From Homoserinimonas sp044769865 (GTDB lineage Bacteria > Actinomycetota > Actinomycetes > Actinomycetales > Microbacteriaceae): a stretch of 64,000 bases of DNA. Position 1 is the first letter of the stretch. The number at the start of each line of letters is the position of its first letter. Of this stretch, positions 37,081 to 45,786 are shown one piece after another. The stretch is taken from positions 659,733 to 723,732 of the forward strand of contig NZ_JBIZWA010000002.1 of NCBI RefSeq assembly GCF_044769865.1, in the 5' to 3' direction. The notes below the pieces were generated by a model. It worked only from the letters and a program-made list of their open reading frames with translations. It did no database searches and was not told the origin of the DNA. The position numbers and the translations under genes are program-made.

Positions 37081-37956
37081 ATGACAAAACCACCGACCGC
37101 TTACGTGCCGATTTTGGCGCTGCCCTACTGGGACACCATCGGCCCCTTCGTAGACGCGGTCGTCGCTGATTGCCTCCCCCATACCCAGCGACGCGACCGG
37201 GACCTGTACGCGGCGGCGGTTCCGATGGTGTTGTGGTGCTGGCGGGCCCGGGGCACCCCTCTGGAGCGGGCACGCATTTTTCGGACCACCATGATTGACC
37301 AGTTCATCCACCTCGGCATGCCAGGTGCCGCCCGCGGCAGTCAGGCAACGTTGCGGGCAACCCTGTGGCGTATCGCCGAGATACTCAACCCGGACCAAGC
37401 AGACGCACCGCACCGACCGATTGCCAGGTCCGCTCCGACTCGCCCCTACAGTGCGACCGAGATAGCTGACCTCGTATCCTGGGCGAGTACCCAGGCCACA
37501 CCCGGGCGCCGCCGAGACGCCCGCACCATGCTCGCCCTGGGCCTCGGCGCCGGCCTCGCAGCCCGTGAACTCCTCGACGTGCAGACCACCGACGTGGTCA
37601 TCGACACCACGGGAGATGTTCCGACCGCCCGGATCGTGGTGTGGCAGAACCGCACCCGGGTCATCCCTGTGACTCCCGACTGGGTGGCACCGCTGCGACA
37701 GACCCTGCTGGAGGTTCCGGCCGGTAGCTGGCTGTTCCGCCCCGGGAGGCAAACGGCCACGCCGGGACAGATCACCGACTTCCTCACCCGATCACGTAGT
37801 CCCTTGGACGTGCGGCCTGTGCGGATGCGTGCAACCTGGCTGATCCAACACCTGGCCGAAGGAACACCGGCCGAGGAAGTCCTTCGCATCTCGGGACTGA
37901 AGAACTTCGCCGCCCTGGACCGATTCGCGCCAATGATCCCGAAACGGGATCCTTGA
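37081..37956 (+). CDS. Degenerate tyrosine-recombinase-like protein B
   Basis: A 291-residue paralogue of proteins A and C. Box I is GAGLAARELLDVQTTDV, with Arg two places later than the catalytic one; box II is VRMRATWLIQHL (His to Ala); the nucleophile region DRFAPMIP has Phe where Tyr should be. So it is unlikely to cut DNA alone. ATG 37081 is chosen because TTGAGGA lies 6 bases upstream. Gene C follows after 43 bases on the same strand, then the transposase-like gene. Confidence 0.7.
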   Translation: MTKPPTAYVPILALPYWDTIGPFVDAVVADCLPHTQRRDRDLYAAAVPMVLWCWRARGTPLERARIFRTTMIDQFIHLGMPGAARGSQATLRATLWRIAEILNPDQADAPHRPIARSAPTRPYSATEIADLVSWASTQATPGRRRDARTMLALGLGAGLAARELLDVQTTDVVIDTTGDVPTARIVVWQNRTRVIPVTPDWVAPLRQTLLEVPAGSWLFRPGRQTATPGQITDFLTRSRSPLDVRPVRMRATWLIQHLAEGTPAEEVLRISGLKNFAALDRFAPMIPKRDP

Positions 37957-37999
37957 GAAAAAACTTTGGCCAGATGAATACGCTTCTGACCGGGGATTA

Positions 38000-39067
38000 T
38001 TGCGTGCCCGCGCAATCTCCCGGAAAAAAGATCTCGAAACAGCGAAGAAATCAGTTCGTGCCGCATCCATACGGGGTGTGGAAAACAACCGACTCATTAA
38101 CAAGACCACTGCTCGCGCTGCCACCGAGGCCGCCCTCATGCTGGCAGACCCCCATCTCCCGACCGTGTGCGCCCGAATCATCGCCGGCTACACACCCAAC
38201 CCACAAACGGCGATCTGGATACAGGTCCGCCAGTTCACCATCGACTGCACGATCACCATGTCACCGCGCACCCACGCAAATGCGCGCCGCTTGATGACCA
38301 TGATTGGACTGTTCAGCGCGTGGGTCGTTACCGCCACCGGCTGCCCGGTGGAGCCTGCGCGAATCTTCACCCAGGCGCACCTCAACCGATACCTCAACGT
38401 CGGGCTTGCCCAGCATTCCGCGAGCTACCGATTTGATGTGTCGCGGATCATCGCGCGAGTGGCGGTGACAGTTGCTGGTGTTCTTCTCGAAAAGCTGCCG
38501 ACTCCTCGCCAAGCCGAAGCGGTCACTCCCCACTCAGCAGACGAGGTCGCCCGATTGCGCTCGTGGTCGGATACCTTGTCGACGCCACTGAAACGGCAGA
38601 ACGCGCGGGCGCTGCTGGCCTTGGCTGCCGGAGCGGGGCTGACCGCGCAACAGATCATGGACGCACAGGTCAGTGACGTCGACCTCACCAATGGTCGCGC
38701 GTTCGTGACCCTTCGCGAACCCATCGAACGTCGAGTACCTGTGCGCGCATCGTGGGTGCAACCTCTGAGCCGTGCGATCGGCGCTCGAACCGCAGGCGAC
38801 GTGTTCCACGCCTATCGACTAGACGAGTATCCGCCCCACCAGTTGCAGCAGTTCCTCACCAAAAACCGAGGAGAGCTACGACCATCTGTTGCTCGACTGC
38901 GCTCAGGGTGGATCGTCTCCCTCATCAACGCGAACCTGCCCATCGACGTGCTTCTGGAGGTCACCGGATTCACGACACCAGCCAGCCTCTCCCCCTACCT
39001 TCGGCACACCCAAGCCCGTAGCACCACCGACTGGCTCGCCCACATCACCGGCGAGGTCAACGCATGA
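38000..39067 (+). CDS. Degenerate tyrosine-recombinase-like protein C
   Basis: Up to 355 residues from TTG 38000; a GTG at 38078 is another possible start. Box I is GAGLTAQQIMDAQVSDVDL with no Arg; box II is ARLRSGWIVSLI (Arg kept, His lost); SLSPYLRHTQ keeps a Tyr. The shared (L/M)R(A/S)xW motif with A and B shows the three are one family. Its stop overlaps the start of the next gene by 4 bases (ATGA), so it is coupled with the DDE transposase-like gene. Confidence 0.7.
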   Translation: MRARAISRKKDLETAKKSVRAASIRGVENNRLINKTTARAATEAALMLADPHLPTVCARIIAGYTPNPQTAIWIQVRQFTIDCTITMSPRTHANARRLMTMIGLFSAWVVTATGCPVEPARIFTQAHLNRYLNVGLAQHSASYRFDVSRIIARVAVTVAGVLLEKLPTPRQAEAVTPHSADEVARLRSWSDTLSTPLKRQNARALLALAAGAGLTAQQIMDAQVSDVDLTNGRAFVTLREPIERRVPVRASWVQPLSRAIGARTAGDVFHAYRLDEYPPHQLQQFLTKNRGELRPSVARLRSGWIVSLINANLPIDVLLEVTGFTTPASLSPYLRHTQARSTTDWLAHITGEVNA

Positions 39068-41043
39068 TCAGCACAGTTGACGACCACGGCGACGACCGTT
39101 TCGGCGGGTTCACCGAGGTCGAAGTCGACCAGCGCGGTCGACTGGAAACAGAGATCAGTCACGCAGACGTCGTTCGCGCCGCGACCAGGATCATGAAGTC
39201 CGGCGTCCTGACGCTGCTCGAAGACTGGGATCAGATCGACAATCCAGTGCCCGGACGCGGCGGCCGGCCACCGGTCATCCCCCGCGGCGCGATCCTGGTT
39301 GGAATGCTCCTCCTCGCTTCGGAGAAGAACTCCCTGTGGATCCGCAACCTCAACCGTGTTCTCTATCGCCGTCTCACTCAAGAATCGCGCGATTACCTCG
39401 GACTGCCCACTCCGGTTGCATCATTCGGCATTGCATCCGGCGAAGAGACACGGTGGGAGAAGAACGTTGGCAACTCGTTCCACCGAATCCTGCGGCTCAT
39501 GGACCCGTATCCAATGAAGCGATACGTAAATCTCGCCTACGGCCAAATCAGAGACGTTCTGGCGGCCCACGACAAGCACCGCGAACAGATCGCACGAGCA
39601 CGCCTGAACGAGTTCACCAATGCCCTGCTGCACATGACATACCGCGAGCAGCCACGTCACATACGCAGGGTCAGCAACCAGCTCGACATTTCCTTCGACC
39701 AGACCGTCATCCGCTCCGCAAGCCTAGCCAAGCAATACGCACCGAAGCGTTTGGAGGCACTCATCGCCGCGGAGGTCGCGGCGATTGCTAGCGGCGACAT
39801 CGACGAAATCCAGCGACTCTCGAAAACCAGCACTGTCGACCCGTTCGCCGGATTCCATGCCAAGAGTGAAGACAACCGCTCTGACCTCGCTCCCGGCAGC
39901 AGAGACTCCACGTCGCCCGTGAAGCGCGGCGGTAAGGACACGGAGTACATCTGGGGATGGGAGGTGAACATCGCTGTCCGGGTGGACTCGGAGGCGCCCG
40001 GAGCCAGGCGGTTTCCGCAACTCGCCGTGGCAGCCACCCTCAGCATGCCTAACGTCGGCGTCTCCGAAGAAGCCGTCGAACTCATGCGCATTGCGGCACA
40101 GATCGGACTCACTCCAGGTCTCGCCGACGCCGACAAACAGTACTGGGCCAACGCGCTACCGTCCCGGCTGCACCTTCCCGCACGGGCGTTGGGCTGGACC
40201 CCGTCAACCGACTACAGAATCGACCGACTTGGCCCCCAGGGGAAGGACGGCGAGCTCGGGACGAAGGACGGCGTCATATTCATCGAAGGTCTCCGCTTGT
40301 GCCCCGGCACGCCGAAAGCGCTGCAGATGGCCTCGGTTGACCATGAGAAGAAACAGAATGGCGTCGATGACGAGGTCTATAAGGTCCGAATCGAGAATCG
40401 GCGCGCGTTCCAGGTCCGAGCCAAAGAGCGCCCCGATGCCAAGGGACGCCAACCCGTCAGTTGCCCCGCCCGAAGCAACAGCCCGACCGTCAGCTGCCCC
40501 ATCTTCGAACTCCTGATGGAACGTGAGGGTAAGGCTCTTCCCGCAGTCGCGGAGAAGGAGCGCATCCGCGTTGACGAAGCGGATGCTCCTGACATGAATT
40601 TCCTCCCCAAGATCTGCCGCCAGCACTCCGTGACACTGCAGCAGGAGGACGACATTCGAACCAGCCAAGGTTTCCAGTACAAGAGCGAGGAATGGCATGA
40701 GTTCCACGAGCACGCTCGGAACAGCATCGAAGGTCTCAACGGCAACAGCAAGGATGACGGCCAGGAGAGCATCGATAGTCCCTCGCGGCGTCGGGTCCGC
40801 GGATTCGCAGCCGCCGGCTTCTTCATGGCGTTCCTGCTCACCGTCTACAACCTGCGCGCCGTTGCCACCTTCCTAAAAGAAGAAGCCATCGCAGCGCTGA
40901 AAGACCAACCGAGCGACCCCGGCGAGAAGAAGCAGCGCCGCCGCGACCGTGTGAGCATCAACCGCTACACGGGAACTCTCCCGAGCGATCCGGTCATCCT
41001 TCTTTACCACCAAGGCAAATTGGCGTCGCCGCTCAGAACCTAG
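39064..41043 (+). CDS. DDE transposase-like protein of an actinobacterial family
   Basis: A 659-residue protein. GRGGRPPVIPRGAILVGMLL near the N-terminus, then a DDE-like set: Asp212 (LDISFDQTVIR), Asp355/357 (GLADADKQYWAN), Glu556 (ARNSIEGLNGNSKD), followed by RRRVRGFAAAGFFMAFLL as in IS1182-type transposases. It closely follows the plan of a large actinobacterial transposase-like family with an N-T-V-E-G-F-N-G motif at this place. Coupled to gene C. Ends 50 bases before an intrinsic terminator and 220 bases before the tRNA. Confidence 0.75.
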   Translation: MISTVDDHGDDRFGGFTEVEVDQRGRLETEISHADVVRAATRIMKSGVLTLLEDWDQIDNPVPGRGGRPPVIPRGAILVGMLLLASEKNSLWIRNLNRVLYRRLTQESRDYLGLPTPVASFGIASGEETRWEKNVGNSFHRILRLMDPYPMKRYVNLAYGQIRDVLAAHDKHREQIARARLNEFTNALLHMTYREQPRHIRRVSNQLDISFDQTVIRSASLAKQYAPKRLEALIAAEVAAIASGDIDEIQRLSKTSTVDPFAGFHAKSEDNRSDLAPGSRDSTSPVKRGGKDTEYIWGWEVNIAVRVDSEAPGARRFPQLAVAATLSMPNVGVSEEAVELMRIAAQIGLTPGLADADKQYWANALPSRLHLPARALGWTPSTDYRIDRLGPQGKDGELGTKDGVIFIEGLRLCPGTPKALQMASVDHEKKQNGVDDEVYKVRIENRRAFQVRAKERPDAKGRQPVSCPARSNSPTVSCPIFELLMEREGKALPAVAEKERIRVDEADAPDMNFLPKICRQHSVTLQQEDDIRTSQGFQYKSEEWHEFHEHARNSIEGLNGNSKDDGQESIDSPSRRRVRGFAAAGFFMAFLLTVYNLRAVATFLKEEAIAALKDQPSDPGEKKQRRRDRVSINRYTGTLPSDPVILLYHQGKLASPLRT

Positions 41044-41094
41044 GCAACCCCGCCCACAGTTTCCGCCCCCACACCCCGCATTCAGATCAATACG

Positions 41095-41116
41095 ACGCGC
41101 CCGAAAACGGGCGCGT
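41095..41116 (+). terminator. Intrinsic terminator after the transposase-like gene
   Basis: ACGCGCCCG, AAAA loop, CGGGCGCGT: nine perfect base pairs followed by TTCGCCATTT. It lies 52 bases after the stop of the transposase-like gene. Confidence 0.75.
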
Positions 41117-41183
41117 TTCGCCATTTAACGCCCAGAGCATCGGGAATCGGCTGGCCGAGCGCATTCAACCCGTTTCAACCCCT

Positions 41184-41265
41184 CCGAAAACGACGAAATC
41201 CCTCCCGGCATCTGCCGAAAGGGATTTCGCTTTGAGTATTTGGGACGGTTTTTGGTTCGACCCAT

Positions 41266-41280
<15 letters not shown>
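41184..41280. repeat. Right end repeat of the island (att-like)
   Basis: Aligns with 11496-11590 over its length: hairpin, then CCCATTGGTCGGGCTG (41261-41276), which is the 3' end of tRNA-Pro with its encoded CCA. About 75 percent identical to the left copy. Confidence 0.6.
41194..41229 (-). terminator. Hairpin downstream of tRNA-Pro
   Basis: CGAAATCCCT pairs with AGGGATTTCG around an inner CGGCA/TGCCG stem; the minus strand continues TCGTTTTC. This fits a terminator for the tRNA. The left repeat has the same hairpin. Confidence 0.7.
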
Positions 41281-41342
<62 letters not shown>

Positions 41343-41609
41343 TGGCTTGCTGCTGCGGCTTCCGATCTCTCGGCGGCTGAAGCAACCGGACAAGCTTATC
41401 GTGTTTCTGGCGCGCATCCGAACACGACGCTTTCGACCGTCGCGCCCCGCTCATGTGAGCAGACGGGGTACAAACTCGAGAGTCTCTTGTACCCCGGTTC
41501 CGCTGCGGAATGCCCCTTATTTCCCCCCGCACTGGGGGATCTTGTACCCCCAATTTGTCCCCCCAACGTGATTCACTGGGAAGACGAGCAAGGCGAAGGG
41601 AAACCCGAA
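41343..41609. other. 267-bp intergenic between tRNA-Pro and the first TetR gene
   Basis: Holds the tRNA promoter on the minus strand and that of the TetR-fusion genes on the plus strand; I see no convincing hexamers. Confidence 0.35.
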
Positions 41610-42830
41610 ATGTCCCACCCGAATTCCGCCGCCCGCACCTCCGAAACGACTTCGGACCTCCGGCGGCGCATCATCGACGCAGGCATCGAGCTGTTCGACA
41701 CCCGGGGTTTCGTGAACGCCACGCTCGAAGAGGTCTGCTCCGAGACCGGGATCAATTGCGACACGCTCAAGGCGGAGTTCCCCACGATCTACGACCTCTT
41801 CCGCGAGTGCATGCTCACGAGTGCCCGCGAGCTGCGAGCCGCCACTGACATCGGCGTGAACGTGCCCAGCGACACGCGCCAGGCACGCACCCTCCTCGTC
41901 TCCATGCTCGAGTCACTCGCCGCCGCCCACGTCGCCCGCCGCACCCGCGCCGGCTTCGTCCGCGGCGACTACCGCTACCTCACCGCGGAAGACCAGGCTG
42001 AGCTCCGCGCCACCCACGCCACCGTCAACGAGCGCATCGCCGCCCTGCTGCATCGCGTGCGTCCCGACCTCAACAGCGGCGACGTCGAACTCCTCTCCCT
42101 CGCCGCCGCGAGCACGCTTGCGACCGCGGGGGCAGCGCCGACCGTGTTGCCCAGCCCCAAGTTGCAGACGATCCTCGTCGTGTCGGCCATGCGTCTTCTC
42201 GAGAGTCAGTCGGCCCTCACCGCCCGCACCGGCGAGTTCCGCCAGCGCATGACCCCGCCGTGGATGGCCGACAAGAGCAAGGCGGGCCGCGTGATCGCTG
42301 CCACCATCAACCTCGTCTACGAGAAGGGCTTCTCCGCGGTCACCATGAAGGACATCGCCCGGGAGACCGGGTTCCCGAAGTGGGCGATCGAGCGGAAGGT
42401 CAAGAACACCGCCGACCTCCTCACCGCCGCCTTCGCGACGGGCGGCGCCATCATGCGGGATGCCATGGGCACCGCGGCGGCGGCGGCCGGACGCCTCCCC
42501 CGCGACATCCTGCTCGCGCTCAGCCACAAGTTCGTCGAGCACTATTTCACCGACCCCAAGCTCATGACGGTGTTCATCCTCGACGGGCACCACCTCCCGG
42601 CCCAGTACGCAGAGCGGGCTGAGCAGCTGCACGAGGAGTTCATGGACGGCTGGCTGGAGAACGTCAAGGCCATCCGCCCGGAGCTCGCCGACGCCGAAGC
42701 CCGCTTCCTCGTGTACGCGGCCCTCAATATCGTCGAGGACGTCGGCATCCACGTGAACTGGGAGTACGACCACGAGGCCATGGCAAAGACCGAGCGTCTC
42801 GTCCTCGCCACCCTCATCGGCGGCCGCTGA
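41610..42830 (+). CDS. Tandem-fused double TetR-type regulator 1
   Basis: A 406-residue protein composed of two TetR units. HTH 1 (about residues 19-62): IIDAGIELFDTRGFVNATLE and EVCSETGINCDTLKAEFPTI; HTH 2 (about 228-270): RVIAATINLVYEKGFSAVTM and DIARETGFPKWAIERKVKN. Each is followed by a helical ligand/dimer region. TetR proteins normally are about 200 residues and dimerise; here one chain holds both. ATG 41610 is taken because the alternative upstream frame is not TetR-like. First of three consecutive paralogues. Confidence 0.85.
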   Translation: MSHPNSAARTSETTSDLRRRIIDAGIELFDTRGFVNATLEEVCSETGINCDTLKAEFPTIYDLFRECMLTSARELRAATDIGVNVPSDTRQARTLLVSMLESLAAAHVARRTRAGFVRGDYRYLTAEDQAELRATHATVNERIAALLHRVRPDLNSGDVELLSLAAASTLATAGAAPTVLPSPKLQTILVVSAMRLLESQSALTARTGEFRQRMTPPWMADKSKAGRVIAATINLVYEKGFSAVTMKDIARETGFPKWAIERKVKNTADLLTAAFATGGAIMRDAMGTAAAAAGRLPRDILLALSHKFVEHYFTDPKLMTVFILDGHHLPAQYAERAEQLHEEFMDGWLENVKAIRPELADAEARFLVYAALNIVEDVGIHVNWEYDHEAMAKTERLVLATLIGGR

Positions 42831-42861
42831 AGCGCGCCCACGCGCAGCAAAGGAGCAACGG

Positions 42862-44073
42862 ATGCACAACGACACGTCGAACCCGGGCGCCGCCATGACC
42901 GCCACCGATGCAGACCCCCGCACCCGTCTGCGCTTGGTCGCCGCCGGCGTGTTCGCCAAACGCGGCTACAACGACGCCAGCGTCGAAGAGGTGTGCTCTG
43001 AAGCGGGCGTGGACGCCGAGACCTTCTCCGCCCACTACGAGGACAAGTACGCGCTCTTCAAGGACGTCGTGCTCGCGAACGCGCGGGAGATGGTGCGCGC
43101 AACCGACGGCATCGAGACGAATGACCCGCGGCAGGCCCGCAGCGTCATCACCCGCATCATCGAGAACGCCACCCGGGTCGCCATCGCCACTCGCGCGACC
43201 GGCGGCTTCTACCGTTCCGAGCACCGCTACCTTCGCCGCGAAGACGCCCGCGAGCTCAGCGGAATCATCGGCGAACTGCACCGCCGAGTGCGGCAACCGC
43301 TCATGCTCCACCGCCCGAAGCTCACCGAGGACGACGCAACCCTCATGGCCGCGGCCGCCTTCAGTGTCATCGCGAGCATCACGATCCACGCCACGAGCCT
43401 GCCCGCACCCAAGGTGCAGACGCTCCTCACGGTCACCGCCATGAGGATGCTCGACAGCGAGCCTTCCCCCGCGCAGGTGCACATGGACCAGCCGGCGACC
43501 CGGCCCGCCTGGCATGACGACACCAGCAGGGATGGGCAGCTCCTCAAGGCCGCCGTCGACCTGTGCTTCCAGCGCGGGTACCACGCCGTCACGATCGACG
43601 AGGTCGCCACGGCAGCGGGTGTCGATGTCGAGTGGGCACGGCAGCATACGTCCCTCTCCGACATCCTCACGCGCGGATGCCTCAGCGGCCACAAGGCGCT
43701 CGAGATCGATCTGAACTATGCGCTGGAGAGCTCCGTCAGCGCGCGCGACACCCTCCTGGGCCTGTGCCGCGCCTACGTGCGCCACTACATGGTCGACTAC
43801 AAGCTCATGACCGTCTACCTCGCCGATGCCCGCAACTTCGACGACGGCAACCACGGCACGATGCTCGCGTTGCAGGACTACTCGGTCAACCTCTGCACGA
43901 AGGCCATGCAGGATGCCCGGCCAGAGCTGTCGCACACGGAGGCGACCTTCCTGGTCTTCGCCGCCATGAGCCTCGTGAGTGACCTTGCCCGCATGCTCCG
44001 GTGGAAGAACGACGATGCGACCACGAGCCGCATCGAGAAGTTCGCGTGCATGGTCATGGCGTTGATCAGGTGA
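42862..44073 (+). CDS. Tandem-fused double TetR-type regulator 2
   Basis: A 403-residue paralogue of the preceding gene. HTH 1: LVAAGVFAKRGYNDASVEEV followed by CSEAGVDAETFSAHYEDKYA; HTH 2 (about residues 225-268): LLKAAVDLCFQRGYHAVTID and ATAAGVDVEWARQHTSLSD. The ATG has an AAAGGAGC Shine-Dalgarno 8 bases upstream. Stop overlaps the next gene by 4 bases (GTGA). The second HTH (VDVEWARQHTSL) diverges from typical recognition helices, so it may have lost DNA contact. Confidence 0.85.
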   Translation: MHNDTSNPGAAMTATDADPRTRLRLVAAGVFAKRGYNDASVEEVCSEAGVDAETFSAHYEDKYALFKDVVLANAREMVRATDGIETNDPRQARSVITRIIENATRVAIATRATGGFYRSEHRYLRREDARELSGIIGELHRRVRQPLMLHRPKLTEDDATLMAAAAFSVIASITIHATSLPAPKVQTLLTVTAMRMLDSEPSPAQVHMDQPATRPAWHDDTSRDGQLLKAAVDLCFQRGYHAVTIDEVATAAGVDVEWARQHTSLSDILTRGCLSGHKALEIDLNYALESSVSARDTLLGLCRAYVRHYMVDYKLMTVYLADARNFDDGNHGTMLALQDYSVNLCTKAMQDARPELSHTEATFLVFAAMSLVSDLARMLRWKNDDATTSRIEKFACMVMALIR

Positions 44074-45251
44074 CCGACACCTCGACACTCGTGCGCTCTG
44101 CGGCCGCACGGGTCTTCGCCGCCCAGGGCTACCTCCGCACCACGCTGCACGACATCGCCGCGGCGGCCGGCCTATCGAGCGACAACGTCGAACGGCACTC
44201 TCCCGAGAAGTACACGCTCTTCGCGCAATCGGTGCTCGGCGCCGCGCGAACCCTCCTGCAGGCCAGCGACCACCTCGTCGCTGACGTGCACGACTCACGC
44301 CAAGCGCGCGCCCAGCTGGCCGCGGTCATCGAGGCGTCCGCGAGGGCGACGATAGCGCAGCGCAACGCGAGCGGCTTCTACCGTTCCGAGGTGCGCCACC
44401 TGCTGCCGGATGACCGTGCCGAGAACGCGGCGATGGTCGAGGAGGTGCAGGCACGCATCCGCCGCCCCCTGGCCGTCATGCGACCCGATCTGGAGCCCGC
44501 CGAGATCGCGCTGCTCGCCGCCGCATCCCAGAGCGCGGTCGCGAGCATCACGATCCACCCCACCGACATGCCGGAGCAGAAGATCCTGACGCTGTTGACC
44601 ACGGCGGCCATGCGGGTGCTCGACAGCTCCCCCGTGCGGCCGAGCGAGATCGCCCCCGCCCGCGAGGTGCACCTGCCGTGGCGGCACGACGACTCCCCGC
44701 GCAGCCGCATCCAGCGCACCGCCCTGAGCCTCTTTGCCAGGGACGGCTTCTGTGCTGTCGCCCCCGACGACGTCGCCGCGGCATCCGGCGTCTCGGTCGA
44801 CGTGATCGCGAGCGAGTTCGGCGACCTCTCAGGCCTGCTTCTGGATGCGTGCTGTGTGGGTCACGCCGAACTGCAGCGCATCGATGATGACGTGCTCGCC
44901 ACGGCAGAGACTCCTCGGGATGCCCTCGTCGGCTTCTCCTGCAACTACGTGCACTACTCCTTCGATGAACCGGACGGCATGACGGCCTTCCTCAACGACG
45001 GCCGCCGCATGCCAGGCGAGCAGAAGCTGGAGTTCCTGAGGATGCAGGCCTTCACGGTCGGCCACTGGGTGCGGTCCCTGCTCGGCATCCGGCCGGAGCT
45101 CTCCCTGCCCGAGGCACAGTTCCTCGTGTTCGCGGGCATGTGCATCGTCAACGATCTCGGGCGCAAGCTCGGCTGGCAGCGCGACGAGCTCACCGAGACC
45201 CGCGTGCAGCGCGTCGTGCTCGCCGCCATGGCGACCATCCGCGCCTGCTGA
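44070..45251 (+). CDS. Tandem-fused double TetR-type regulator 3
   Basis: A 393-residue paralogue starting at GTG 44070, overlapping the previous stop. HTH 1: VRSAAARVFAAQGYLRTTLH and DIAAAAGLSSDNVERHSPEK; HTH 2 (about 212-255): IQRTALSLFARDGFCAVAPD and VAAASGVSVDVIASEFGD. The shared mid segments (YRSE, ITIHPTD/ITIHATS) show recent common ancestry with regulator 2. It converges with the NUDIX gene, 9 bases apart. Ligands and targets unknown. Confidence 0.85.
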   Translation: MTDTSTLVRSAAARVFAAQGYLRTTLHDIAAAAGLSSDNVERHSPEKYTLFAQSVLGAARTLLQASDHLVADVHDSRQARAQLAAVIEASARATIAQRNASGFYRSEVRHLLPDDRAENAAMVEEVQARIRRPLAVMRPDLEPAEIALLAAASQSAVASITIHPTDMPEQKILTLLTTAAMRVLDSSPVRPSEIAPAREVHLPWRHDDSPRSRIQRTALSLFARDGFCAVAPDDVAAASGVSVDVIASEFGDLSGLLLDACCVGHAELQRIDDDVLATAETPRDALVGFSCNYVHYSFDEPDGMTAFLNDGRRMPGEQKLEFLRMQAFTVGHWVRSLLGIRPELSLPEAQFLVFAGMCIVNDLGRKLGWQRDELTETRVQRVVLAAMATIRAC

Positions 45252-45260
45252 GCTACCGCG

Positions 45261-45731
45261 TCAGAGCCGGCGCATGAGGGCGGGCCACGCCTCAGCGAAG
45301 AGCGGATGCAACGGCAACGACTCGACCGCATCGAGCCGCACCCAGCGCAGGTCGAGGCTCTCGGGGTCGGCGATCCTCGGGTCGAAGGCGCGCGTCACGG
45401 TCACCGCGACGGTCGTGTACGACCAGAAGCCGAGGTCGAGGATCTCCTCGAAGAGGGGCACGAGCGCGTCGCCCGGCACAGCCGCTTCCTCGGCGGCCTC
45501 GCGCGTGGCAGCGTCGTAGGCCGACTCCCCCTCGTGCCGTGCGCCACCGGGAAGGCCCCACGTTCCTCCGAAGTGACTCCAAATCGCGCGGTGCTGCAGC
45601 AGCACGCCGCGCTGGGGGTCGTGGGCGAGCAGGCCAGCGGCACCGTAGAGCCCCCAGAACCGCGCGCCGTCAGCGCCCTCCACCCAGCCGTCGCCCGAGG
45701 TCCTGGGGCGGTAGGGCGGTTTGTGCGTCAC
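45261..45731 (-). CDS. NUDIX hydrolase (MutT-like)
   Basis: A 156-residue hydrolase with the complete Nudix box GGARHEGESAYDAATREAAEEAAV (split: GGARHEGESAYDAATREA, AEEAAV), i.e. GX5EX7REX2EEX. It cleaves nucleoside diphosphate-linked compounds with Mg2+. A WVEGADGARFWGLYGAAGLL start is typical of the actinobacterial subfamily. Start ATG 45731. Substrate not predictable. Confidence 0.9.
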   Translation of the reverse strand: MTHKPPYRPRTSGDGWVEGADGARFWGLYGAAGLLAHDPQRGVLLQHRAIWSHFGGTWGLPGGARHEGESAYDAATREAAEEAAVPGDALVPLFEEILDLGFWSYTTVAVTVTRAFDPRIADPESLDLRWVRLDAVESLPLHPLFAEAWPALMRRL

Positions 45732-45786
45732 TGTTCCACTCTCTCACGAGCGCGCTCATGAGACCGTGTGTGACGAACCCCGGGCC

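Noticed and set aside
36850..37752. 300-residue minus-strand frame
   Set aside because: Shadow of recombinase-like gene B; composition Pro/Gly/Arg without a motif.
42814..44298. 494-residue minus-strand frame
   Set aside because: Shadow of the second TetR-fusion gene on the plus strand.
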